NCBI GenBank assembly: GCA_022836615.1
Contig: MU405246.1
Span: 1-64,000, forward strand
DNA from: Annulohypoxylon bovei var. microspora
Taxonomy: Eukaryota > Ascomycota > Sordariomycetes > Xylariales > Hypoxylaceae
DNA: 64,000 bases
Direction: 5' to 3'
This document shows positions 44,373 through 54,382 of the stretch, one piece after another. Within the stretch, counting starts at the first letter, position 1; each line of letters starts with the position of its first letter. A model generated the notes under the pieces. It searched no databases, was not told where the DNA came from, and was given only the letters and a program-made list of their open reading frames with translations. The position numbers and the translations under genes are program-made.

Positions 44373-45466
44373 AGGGCGGATGGGATGCTAGAGACAACTC
44401 ACCTAGGTCCCATTCCGCCTAAAACTAGGGGGGGCGGAGAGTTGGATGAAGGGATGCCTAGCTACCACTCACCTAGCTCCCTTTCATCCACATCCAAATC
44501 ATCATCGTGGGCGGCGGGATGTCCAGTCAAACTCACCTGGCTCCCGCTCGCCCACGAATAGAGAGGGCGGAGGGGTATTTGGAAACCACTTAACCAACTC
44601 CCTCCTACCCTCTCAAATGCCCCCCCTGGTGATGACCACGCGGTGTGGAACCAAATTCCATACTACGTCGTGTGGGTGGAGGGATGTCCAGTTTAAACTC
44701 ACCTGGCTCCCATCCATCCACACGCACGTCATCATCGTGGGTGGATGGACGGGCGGTTAGATACTTGAACTAACTCCCACTCAATCCATCCACCCACGAA
44801 AACAAGAGGGTGGATAGGATATTTGGATACTACTCAGCCAACTCCTATCCACCCTCGCGTATCTGATGCGATGCGACATAGAATCGCCTTCGACGTTGCG
44901 GCATGTGGACGGAAGGATGTCTAGTAAAAACTCACCTAGCTCCCTCCGTCCACATGAACGTCGCAATCGTGGGTAGACGAGTTCTCAGACAAAACTCAAC
45001 TGGCACTCGTCTACCCACGAATGTAGAGAGGGGGTGGAGGGCTGTTGGATACTTGAACCAACACCCCTCAGCACAAATATCCACCCTCTCTCACCTCTTG
45101 CTGCTGGGGGATGTGTGGATGCCACTCAACCCACTCCCCCATTCATGCAAGACATAGGGCGGGTGGGAAGTTCAAAAAATACTCAACCGAACTCCCACCC
45201 GCCCCCACACAAACGGTGAAAGGATATCGGACACTTGGGGCCGAATCTCTTCCACCCTCTCACACCCCTAGGGATGAACCAACGAAGGATGGATGGGTAG
45301 TAGGATACTTGAACCTACGCTCATTCCACCCTCCTACACACGCCACTTTGATAGGTGAGGTGGACAAACACAATACTTTGTTGGATACTTGAACCAACAC
45401 CAAGTCCACCCACTTATCGTACTGAGGTTGGAGGGTGATCTGGATACTTGGACCAAACGCCATTCC
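44373..45466 (+). repeat. Array of about 16 related hairpins with conserved loop
   Basis: A run of imperfect palindromes about every 65 bp, all in the same orientation: G-rich arm, loop, C-rich arm on the + strand. Units are roughly 44373-44420, 44444-44489, 44506-44556, 44561-44614, 44670-44723, 44736-44798, 44806-44856, 44891-44963, 44968-45019, 45026-45090, 45101-45147, 45157-45204, 45216-45262 (degenerate), 45286-45335, 45350-45418 and 45426-45466 (degenerate). Each has an outer stem of about 11-16 bp, often with one bulged base in the 3' arm, then a 4-5 bp inner stem. The inner stem closes a loop of about 9-12 nt containing ACTCAC, ACTCAA or ACTTGAA. Stem sequences differ between units but pair within each: 44806-44856 and 44968-45019 have perfect 14- and 15-bp outer stems, and 45157-45204 a perfect 12-bp one. 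Inner stems switch between TTGG/CCAA, CCAG/CTGG, CTAG/CTAG, TTAG/CTAA and TAGG/CCTA. No protein frame fits. It could be a structured non-coding RNA or a DNA cruciform array. It does not resemble CRISPR, tRNA or a known transposon. Confidence 0.85.
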
Positions 45467-45717
45467 ACGCCAGTACTGGTATCATCCCTGGGGGTGAAAA
45501 CAAATGAACGAATTACACCAGAACCAAACGATCAGAGGTAGAGGTAAAGGGGCGAAGGAAATGGGGTGTGGGAAAGGGTTTCGCGAAACCCCAAACATGG
45601 ACATAGGGTTAAAGGGCAGCATTGTATATTTGCACATACAAAAAGTGGCATTGGAATTTAGCACAGGAGTTCAGGAAAAGGGCGGCACAGCGTTCACCGG
45701 GTTCATCATCTTGCATA

Positions 45718-45770
45718 GGCGGGTGGATGGGAAGTTTGGATACTTGGACCAACTCCTATCCACCCTCGCC
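45718..45770 (+). repeat. Outlying copy of the hairpin unit
   Basis: Same design as the array about 250 bp upstream: a GGGTGGATGGGA-type arm pairing with TCCTATCCACCC, inner TTGG/CCAA, loop core ATACTTGGA. It is in the same orientation. Ordinary sequence separates it from the main array. Confidence 0.8.
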
Positions 45771-47011
45771 AAATCATACAGCGGGCATTGTTTTGTGCAT
45801 AAAATGCATAAAATGCATGGATTGGGAGTTATGGATTAGAGGCATAGAGGTTCATAGGGTGCAAAATATTACCCTTCAACACACACAGACTGGCATAGAT
45901 GTGACATGATTAATTATCCACGTAGCAAGGATTGAAGATAGAATTGTATTCTCATAGATATGATACCGCATTACATCCTACGACTCCTATATGCACAAAG
46001 ACGGCTATCGTTGTTCATACTGGCGCTGGTCGTGTATGTATGTGCGTCGTGTATGTGCCACTTCGCCATGAAGATAGTTGTATAAAGTAGGTAAGATCTG
46101 CCTGCCAGTGAGGTAAGTGTTCAGTAGACAAGTATATTCCCTTTTCTGCTAAATATTTCTTCGTACTCTACTATTCGTTCATGATCCTAAAATTGATAGA
46201 TACCTGTGCGACTCTACTTTCTTAGCAGGCATTACTTCCAGTCGAATATTGCAATTACAATCCAGCTCCTTGAATATAGACGAGGCGGTTTTGTCTACAG
46301 ACTTTCTCGCCAGGGAGTTACTCAAACGCCATCATAGATAGTATCTACCTTTCCTCAAAAAACTACTAGACTCTCAAACTAATTTGGGGGATTCGAAAGG
46401 GGAAATACAGAACTAGGTCGGAGCAATGATGACTTTCATGCATTGAATTATGAGCAGTTAGGGGGGGGGTCGGATGATTAGTATCTCGTCCTTGATACCA
46501 GCTTCATACATGTTCTATGAAGGTAGGGGTTCAGTTAATTCTTCCTTCCTTCCTAAGTGCCTATAGTTATAGCCCCTTATAAATTGAACAGCAGTGTAAT
46601 TCAAGCCGGCTATTGTCGTCTCATCAAATAAGATCTAAGAGAAACATCATCTTATGCCGTAAGTTAGTAAACAACTCTTATGAATTAATAGAGCACGTTC
46701 GTTAATTGTTAAATCGCACACGGAGAAAAAAAGTCACATGCGAAGTCATAGCAGGTAAAAATTGGGAACTGAACGTTTCATTCGTCCAGGATGCTGTTCT
46801 TTTGGTATGTCTCCTTTACGCCCCGTAGCCGAAATGCAAAGTGACCAGTCCTCCAGCCAGACACGCGATAGATGTCTGCGTCATTTCCTTCCACGCCTTT
46901 CATGAAAGTGGCTGGCCGTGTCGGTGTCTTCCAATCGTGATGACTTGTCGTCGTCAATAAGGTAGGTTGTATGAATCTGCCTCTCACCAGTGCTCTCGAA
47001 ACGCTCTCAGT
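45771..47011. other. Intergenic, AT-rich
   Basis: No gene seen. A run of nine G lies near 46462. The frame at 46778-46987 has no domain. The right end is the 3' flank of RPL23. Confidence 0.55.
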
Positions 47012-48078
47012 TTACATCACAACACCGGAGTTGCTGGCAATACGCTGTATACGCGAGTTAGAATATATAGGTATGAGGGTATTTGGGTAATATCACTTAC
47101 AGGCCATAATTCAGCAGCCTCCTTGCCGACGGGTCCGGTGATGGCAGAGCCCTTCATCTCACCCTTGGGGTTGACGATCTAGAAAATGAGGTGTTAGCAG
47201 ATTATTCACCTAAGCAATTGGATATGTCGATACGTAGCGATCCCGTATTCTAGCTAGCTATATGTCCTTGTCGCACAAAGTTCCGCTGTGTAGTCCCCAC
47301 AGACATCCCCCTCAACTACCATGGGGCGAGCAGTCGGATCTTAGGGTATAGATGTAAAAATAGGGGAAACTTACAACACCAGCGTTGTCCTCGAAGTACA
47401 GGAAGACACCGTCGGTTCGCTTCCAGGGCTTGGACTGTCGGACGATAACGGCGGGGTGGACCTTCTTTCGGAGCTCGGGCTTTCCCTTCTTGACGGTGGC
47501 CATGACCATGTCACCGACACCACCAGCAGGCAGTCGGTTCAGGCGGGCACCGATACCCTTGACGGAGATGATGTACAGGTTTCGGGCGCCGGAGTTGTCA
47601 GCGCAGTTCATGATAGCACCGCTGTTCGATTTATTAGCGCCGGATATCGATTCGGGATCAAATTCCTGCACTTACACAGGTAGACCGAGGGTCATCTTCA
47701 GCTTGCCACCGGGGGCACCACGCCTGTGAAGCAAATTGTTAGCGAATCTGCTTCAGAGCTCCCTCATTCCATGCGATATCATATCGTCCGTCTCTTGTGG
47801 CTGTTCCGAGGCAAACACTACTACACCGAAGCTTGGAGAATAAGATTCAACTCAGACGCCATCTTAAGGTCGTAGATTTCGTCATCAGAAGTTTCTAGTA
47901 CGCCTTCTCTTGTCCCACGAAATAGTTCGTTTATCGATTCCCTCTTCCTCTTCCTCTTCCTCTTCCATTTCCCCGCCAAAATTCAATTCCCAGCTCTTAT
48001 CGTACCCCTCCAAGCTTCGAGTGAAAATCGCATAATTCGAAATCGAACGGGAGAATAAACTTACGAAATCTTGGCCAT
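47012..48078 (-). CDS. rpl23: 60S ribosomal protein L23 (uL14)
   Basis: Component of the cytosolic large subunit near the subunit interface. Five exons on the minus strand: 48078-48065, 47723-47676, 47621-47375, 47178-47101 and 47044-47012. The 14-nt first exon encodes MAKI and two bases of the next codon. Intron 1 is long (341 bp) and carries a cctctt microsatellite (about 47941-47966). The product is 139 residues, the normal length: [84 protein letters not shown], and ends RIASNSGVVM. A first exon holding only a few codons is common in fungal ribosomal protein genes. A TCACGTGA box lies about 225 bp upstream of the ATG. Confidence 0.97.
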
Positions 48079-48557
48079 TGCGACGAATTTGTTCGGATTT
48101 CTGTAAGATCGGGTGTGATGTTGGTCGAATTTGTCGAGGTGGGCGTTGTCACGAAAAACGAAAAAAAGTTCAAGAGTTCAACGGCTCCAAATTTCTTAGT
48201 GGTAGTGGAGGTACGCAATCGCGAAATGTGCGGCTTCCTAAGAAAAAAAAACCCTAGGGGCCCACAAGTTGTAGAAGCGATTACCGTAAAGAGGAATTAT
48301 ATCACGTGATGGCTTAATTTATTGTGCGCTTAGGTACCTGTGTATCTTGTCTATGGCCTGTGCGTCTCTAGCTTTGAACTTCAACTTTCATCGTCAAATC
48401 GTTCTTCTCATATTTTTAATTCATTATCTGGGTTTATAACGCCTGTAGGGGTAACCACACGTTAAGAGTCATCTCCACATATTGACACGGCATCTTCTTG
48501 GATATTTCTGCAGATTTACAAATCAGGAATTCCACCTTGCAAGCAATTCTTATGGGA
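48079..48557. promoter_or_regulatory. RPL23 promoter and GST 3' flank
   Basis: Contains an AACCCTAGG telomere-box-like sequence near 48249-48257 and the TCACGTGA palindrome at 48302-48309. Both are element types known at fungal ribosomal protein promoters (Tbf1 and Cbf1 sites). No gene seen. Confidence 0.45.
48302..48309. promoter_or_regulatory. TCACGTGA E-box upstream of RPL23
   Basis: Perfect octamer palindrome 224-231 bp before the RPL23 ATG, matching in sequence and approximate distance the box before RPS21. Confidence 0.45.
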
Positions 48558-49440
48558 CTAGTGATCATCTCTCTCGGACCAAGGCTTCAATGCTTCGAGA
48601 AGCTTCAAATGGACCTCCGGTTCTCCAGAAGCTTTCAGCGCTCCGGCCCAGGCCTCATCGCTAATTCTCTGCATGAAGAGAAGCCATCCACCCCATATGA
48701 AGTCGGCAAAACCGATAGTCTTCCCCTCGAAAAAGGGGCCTTCGGAGTTCTCCTTTAGCAATGCGGTAACTTTCTGCACGCATGGCGCGGCGGTCTCCCA
48801 CGCCGATGCGCCGCCCTCTTTCGCGTACTCTTCCATCGTCTTTCCGACCGCCTCTTCGCGCGTCGTGCGGAAGTAGTCCTGGCTAGCTTCGTTCAGTAAG
48901 TTGAAGAGTACCCCCGGGATGAAGACAGGCCCGATGGGGTTCCTCATGTTGGTAAGCTGCTCGAAGATCTTGGCTATGTAAGGCGAGTCTAGATGTAGGC
49001 TCGGCTCGGGGTGTTTCTTCTCAAGTACTTTTGCAATCTCCAGCGATTCGGTTACCCATGTGCCATCAGGCAGAACGACGGTAGGAATCGTATAAGCATC
49101 TGCTTTTGGGAGGCTATGGTCGCTGTTAGGGAGTGCTGATATACTCGTTATGAGCTGGCTCACTGGTCTTGAAACTTGGGCTTGATATCCGGATATTCGA
49201 CCTGGCATTGGGAGTTAACAATGCTCGAATTGATAGTATTAGAACATTGATGAAGCTCACCCATTCCGTCTTATAGGGAAGACCCTTATAGTTCAAGACA
49301 AACCGAGCTACTCGTAGTTTAGATGCTATATCTCTCTTTCTTAGGATGGCAATAGACGTACTCTTCCATGGGTTCGGTGACCACGCCTTGTTAGGCGGTT
49401 TGGACGGCAAGTCAAAGAGTATGATTTCCTGGTTAGACAT
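48558..49440 (-). CDS. Glutathione S-transferase family protein (fungal etherase-like type)
   Basis: Probable glutathione-dependent transferase or reductase. Exons on the minus strand are 49440-49362, 49307-49261, 49201-49164 and 49122-48558. Introns are 41-59 bp, and the frame is exact at each junction. The product is 242 residues, a normal GST length. The thioredoxin-fold N-terminal domain starts EIILFDLPSKPPNKAWSPNPWKTRFVLNYKGLPYKTEW, then VEYPDIKPKF. After exon 4 begins come YTIPTVVLPDG (the cis-Pro turn) and VTESLEIAKVL (the glutathione gamma-glutamyl-binding ES motif). The C-terminal helical domain contains GGASAWETAAPCV and FEGKTIGFADFIWGGWLLFMQRI. The AWSPNxWKTR start is characteristic of the fungal GST group related to bacterial beta-etherases. 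The substrate is unknown. The shortest intron (41 bp) is the least certain. Confidence 0.87.
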
Positions 49441-50063
49441 CGTGGGCGCGTTGATGAATGACTTTGAATGACTATCTAAGTATGACGAGAGAACTTTAGG
49501 AATATTTAGAGAAGCTCAGCTCCTAGCAAGTGGGGTAATTCCATCTACATTTATCTTTCAAAGAACACTATGACTAAACATTATAAAGGTTATCAAGCCA
49601 CCAGCGTACCTACTTATGCTGCTATGTATGCATGTCGAGCTTCTTGGTGGGTCGCGGGAGTATCGAGAAAGGCGTTTTATGCGCCTTTTGATTTACAAGT
49701 TGGGTAAAGAGGATTCCATCATGGCTTTCACCCCGCCATCATGTCGTACTGAGAACCAATGATTCCCAATGCTACCATTTAACCAAACATGCATCATAGA
49801 AACAATCATGAGTCAACCTATTTGGCTTATTAATTAGAATTGTCTTCGGGTCAAATATTATACGTCGGAATTGGCTTTTATCCTGTTGTGGAATAGAGTG
49901 CTGGATCGCCTCTATCAAAGCGCCGAGAAGCCTTTTGTGATTCGTACTGTGTAACTTGAAGTCCAGTCTTGTTTCCCCGCACCTTAGTAGGGTCTTTGAC
50001 CAGGTAATATACTATCATTAGCGGGCAAAAGTTTCAACATACAGCTACTGAACACCATCAGTA
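49441..50063. other. Intergenic
   Basis: GST promoter and tRNA 5' flank. No gene seen. Confidence 0.6.
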
Positions 50064-50168
50064 GGCACTTTGGCGGAGTGGTTAACGCGATGCCCTGCTA
50101 TTATCAGCTTGATTGGTACAGCTTAGGCATTCCCTTCGGGGGCGTGTGTTCGAATCACACAGGTGTCG
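50064..50168 (+). tRNA. tRNA-Ser (anticodon GCU) with intron
   Basis: Class II tRNA with a full cloverleaf. The acceptor arm pairs 50064-50070 with 50161-50167, discriminator G50168. The D-arm is GCG/CGC around GAGTGGTTAA. The anticodon stem ATGCC (50090-50094) pairs with GGCAT (50126-50130). The anticodon GCT is at 50097-50099. A 24-nt intron (50101-50124) sits after position 37, the standard place. The variable arm is CCC TTC GGG, and the T-arm GTGTG TTCGAAT CACAC. It decodes AGC/AGU serine codons. The D-stem carries a paired change from the more usual GCC/GGC, which keeps pairing and supports function. Confidence 0.93.
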
Positions 50169-51292
50169 GATTTCCTTTTTGTCTTCTCAATTTCTATTAG
50201 CAATCAATGTTCTTGCTTTGCTTTTACTTGTTAGATTGATTATACACCAAACTTTTTGTTTTTCATCACTCACCCTCACTCCAACGTCCTCCGTTTTTAG
50301 CATCGCGCCATCATCAAAGACAACGCCATCTTTTAACTTAGGTGGCAACACTGAAGCTAGTGAACCCATTTTTCCTCATCCCGTGAGCAATTCCGTCTTG
50401 AATGAAACGGTTAATACTTCTCAGCTCCGAAAATATGTACAGTGCTTGGACGTTTTGCTGTGTGTAGCAAGCAGCATCTGTGTATTAAAAGCCACCCTTT
50501 GAGCCTACTTCTTCCCTTAGTTATTCCTCTCAATGGTTATCGAGTCCCTGAGGCTCGCTAAGGGGTATTTCTACGTATATAATCCCACCCCTTTTAGAGA
50601 GTTCTATAGTAAGCCTGTTATAGATATAAAAAATTAGAAGAGATCTACTTGGCAGTTTACATGAAAGTATGTCAAAGAATCACCTACGCTTGACTTGGAG
50701 TTTTTGAACTCGTTTCCTCTCTTTAAATAGTAGTTTGTAGAAAGACTATTAAGTATAATATTATTTGCCCTACTTAAGAACATTGTCAATCTAACATAAT
50801 ATAAAACGTAAAATAACATCAAATGAACACTGCATGAGACAGACCACAGCCAGTTCAAGTCTAGGGTTCTGAGCTGCTGCAAGGCACCATTTATTAAAGT
50901 TTTCCTACCTTAACTGCACAGTACCACTTACACATTAACAGCCAATAGGAAATTAGGATTTTTCCAATCAATTAGCCAATCAGAGCAACAATCAAAACAG
51001 AGGTAACCAGAGGACTACCAGTCCCAGAGCTTGACCTTAAATTCCAACCCACCGAACCCCCCAAACCCTTTCTGACTTTTACCAATATTACAACCAATCT
51101 ACTTCGATCCTCAATCCCCACAGCCGACACTACTACATACCTGTACTAGTACCACTATCACATTATCGATTGTAGATCAGACCCAAATCCCTTAAGCTCA
51201 GAATTCTGGTAGATCCCCGATTTCTTCCTACCTTGTTCTTATCCAACCTAACCTTCACAATCCACATTCTTTTCGTCAAATTGTCAGCAACA
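50169..51292. other. Intergenic, AT-rich
   Basis: tRNA 3' flank and the promoter/leader of RPD3. The open frame 50113-50502 overlaps the tRNA and is rejected. The pyrimidine-rich 51040-51290 is probably the RPD3 leader. Confidence 0.6.
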
Positions 51293-53465
51293 ATGACGCA
51301 CGCACCTGTGGACATTTGGAATGGCAATGGGTGTGCCTTGGGAGCTGCCTCTCCCAAAAAGGTCGCCTATTTCTATGATTCCGACATCGGCAACTTCGCC
51401 TACGTCTCAGGCCATCCGATGAAGCCTCATCGCATTCGGTTGGCGCATTCTCTCATCATGAACTATGGCGTCTATAAGAAGATGGAGATTTACGTAAGTA
51501 TTCCCGATACCATCTAATTCTATGAACGGGATATCTGATAGCTTCTAGCGAGCGAAACCAGCGACACGACTCGAGATGACGCAATTCCACACAGACGAGT
51601 ACATTGACTTCCTGCAGCGCGTCACACCCGAGAACATGGATAACTTCCAGCGCGAGCAAGGCAAATACAACGTCGGAGATGATTGCCCAGTGTTCGATGG
51701 CTTATTCGAATTCTGTGGCATTAGTGCCGGTGGCAGTATGGAGGGCGCCGCACGCCTCAATCGACAGAAGTGCGATATCGCCGTGAACTGGGCTGGTGGA
51801 CTTCATCACGCGAAGAAATCAGAAGCCAGCGGCTTCTGTTATGTGAATGGTACGTTTCATACTACTTTTCATCTCCCTCTTTATTTTGTTATCCCTTGCT
51901 TGTCTAGTAGTCCTAACATCGCATCTATTTCGTAGATATTGTTCTCGGCATCTTAGAACTACTAAGATTCAACAAGCGCGTCCTTTACATCGATATCGAT
52001 GTTCACCACGGCGATGGTGTGGAGGAAGCTTTCTACACAACGGACCGAGTCATGACCGTTTCCTTCCACAAGTACGGCGAGTACTTCCCAGGAACAGGTG
52101 AATTGAGAGACATTGGTATTGGTCAAGGACGATACTATGCAACCAACTTTCCCCTTCGAGATGGCATAGACGACGCTTCATATAAGTCGATATTCGAGCC
52201 GGTCATTTCTAGCGTCATGGAATACTACAACCCAGAAGCCGTCGTTCTTCAGTGTGGCGGTGATAGTCTGTCGGGTGATCGCCTAGGCTGCTTCAACCTG
52301 AGTATGGATGGCCATGCCAACTGCGTGAAGTATGTCAGAAGCTTCAACCGCCCAACTCTAGTCCTTGGTGGTGGTGGCTATACCATGCGCAATGTCGCCC
52401 GTACCTGGGCATTCGAAACCGGCCTACTCGTTGATGCGCAGATGGACCGCACTTTACCATTCAACGAATACTACGATGTAAGTTCATATCTTCATCATTC
52501 TGCTATTTTAGTGCTAACTCTGAAATTAGTACTACGGTCCCGATTACACCCTTGACGTGCGCTCCTCCAATATGGAGAATGCTAATAGTCCCGAATACCT
52601 GGAAAAGATCAAGAACCAGCTAATTGAGAACCTCCGACGCACCGCACACGCTCCATCCGTGCAGATGCAAGATGTCCCTCGCCACTCTATGGGCGCAATG
52701 TCCGACGAGGAAGAGGCTGAGCTTGATGATCTTGATGAGGATGAGAATAAGGATGTTCGGATGACACAGCGCCGATGGGAACAGCGCATAGAGCGCGAGA
52801 ACGAATATGAAGAGAGCGACAACGAGGATCTCGACAGAGCCAATGGGATTCATCGCAATGGAAGCGCACGACGAACCTTCATTGACTATCGAAACTCGGA
52901 TGCCGAGGTCGATAGTGGTGTCGCAACTCCTGCCAATGGCACTTCCGAGAGCGTCATCAAGTCTAAGGAGACGGATGACGTTGTCATGGAGGATGTGGAT
53001 AAGACGCTAGACCCTGAGGCTGATGCTACCATTCCCACAAAGCCGGATGAGAAGGACACCGAAGATGAAGTTCGAGCTACTAGCTCGTCTGAGCAAGAAG
53101 AGGCTCTCAAAGAGGTTCAAGGTTCTGCAAAATCTGATAAAGCTCGGAGTGAGAGCGAGAAGACCACTGCTGCCGAGGATACTAGCGCAGAAGGTAAAGC
53201 AGAACCAACCGCAGAGTCTGACGAGGTTATGCAGGATGCGGGTGAAAATAAGAAGTCACCGGCTGCAGAGGTGGAAAAGTCTTCCACAACCACACCAAAC
53301 ACCAAGCCTCCATCACCAGAGAAGATCGACCAAGATGGTGATGTCGAGATGGATGGTCCCGCCGCTGCGCCCGAGACAACGCAAGACGACAATACAGAAG
53401 TCAAGAGCGAACAATCCGAAGATTCCCCTGCCAAGCCAGCGGACGCGGCTCCTAAAGACCCTTAG
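51293..53465 (+). CDS. rpd3: Histone deacetylase RPD3 (class I)
   Basis: Zinc-dependent lysine deacetylase, catalytic subunit of Rpd3L/Rpd3S-type corepressors in the nucleus. Exons are 51293-51493, 51549-51849, 51936-52477 and 52530-53465. The product is 659 residues. The catalytic domain (about 20-390) has VAYFYDSDIGNFAYVSGHPMKPHR, the His-His pair WAGGLHHAKK, zinc ligands in YIDIDVHHGDGVEEAF, GGDSLSGDRLG and GGGGYTMRNVARTW. A conserved fungal extension follows (YYGPDYTLDVRSSNMEN, then EEEAELDDLDEDENKDVRMT). A roughly 200-residue acidic, Glu/Lys/Ser-rich disordered tail follows. It is longer than yeast Rpd3 (433 residues) because of this tail, as is usual in filamentous fungi. The ATG at 51293 is the one before the conserved start. 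Confidence 0.96.
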
Positions 53466-53899
53466 AAGGATCATAACTTCACCATGATACCCACCTTTTG
53501 TTGCAGTTTGGATTGCGATGTTACTCCATTTATGATTTTTGCTAGGAAAATAAGGGTCCAGTACGGCTAAACATAATCCTGTATGACGACAGAGTTTTCA
53601 GTTTCCCTTTCGGTGTACCATAGGTAGCCAAGCAATGGCGTTCCGGGTTAGGCAGCATTGTCGGCAGACAGAAGACGCTTGGCATTCTGAGGAACATGGC
53701 GCTAAGATGCTTTGTCTGTTACCAACAAATGCTAGATTTTTTGACTTCTTAAATTTTTATGTTGTGAGCTAAGATAATGATAAATATGTGTAACTATTGT
53801 AAGTGCCTTGCAAGTTCTAGAAATCGTAGGTCTAACATAGGGGAAGTTACCAAACCAAGTTGACTAATATGCCTAGTTATAGAATATGTGGTTATTCCA

Positions 53900-53947
53900 A
53901 GCAGGAGATTGCCTCTATAAAAACAAGAGGCCAGCCAGTCTCCTGCT
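53900..53947. repeat. Isolated two-stem hairpin
   Basis: The outer 9-bp stem and inner 6-bp stem are perfect, separated by a small asymmetric internal loop, with the apical loop ATAAAAACA. It lies about 440 bp downstream of RPD3. It could be a transcription-related structure or a remnant of a mobile element. No other copy is seen in the window. Confidence 0.6.
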
Positions 53948-54366
53948 AACCATTGTAAGAGCTACTACACGTAAACTTATATTTTACAAAAGGATATCTA
54001 GGGTTAATCTTCAAAGCTTTTTGTAAACTACAAAATGATGGTAGTGAGATAAAAGTCGCGGTAATTTGTGGCACCTGAATAAAGCTTCTATTCCGAGTCG
54101 ATTGAACTCATACTATTCCAAGTACCTAAATTAGTTAGATGACTAGCCAGATAGCCGGGAGAGGTATTTGCTAATTATGAGTAGTAAGGTGCTCATAAGA
54201 GAGGTTGCAGGCGAAGCCACCTTCAAACTGGGAATAGGAATGAAGTCTTGTAATTTTATGGTGATGTTTTAGTTAATCTTGTACGCAAATTTTGGAAAGT
54301 CGCCGAAATAGTTGAATTATTGACTTTAAAGAGTAATGTGATATGTTGAACTAGACAGACCTAACT

Positions 54367-54382
54367 AGGTAGGTACCTACCT
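54367..54382. repeat. Perfect 16-bp palindrome AGGTAGGTACCTACCT
   Basis: Best example of the dispersed ACCT/AGGT palindrome type. Related copies are at 4651-4670, 6023-6038, near 23993-24005 and near 62820-62850, always outside genes. Confidence 0.7.

Noticed and set aside
44364..45392. Small protein frames of 60-104 residues across the hairpin array
   Set aside because: They run through inverted repeats in several frames and both strands. Composition is set by the palindromes.
44373..45466. Hairpin array as a CRISPR array
   Set aside because: Eukaryotic nuclear context, no identical direct repeats, no unique spacers of constant length, no cas genes. Variation lies in the stems with pairing kept.
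44373..45466. Hairpin array as a tRNA or tRNA-like cluster
   Set aside because: Minus-strand apex resembles a T-loop in some units, but no acceptor, D or anticodon arms can be drawn.
50113..50502. 129-residue frame overlapping the tRNA-Ser gene
   Set aside because: Starts inside the tRNA intron region and has no domain.
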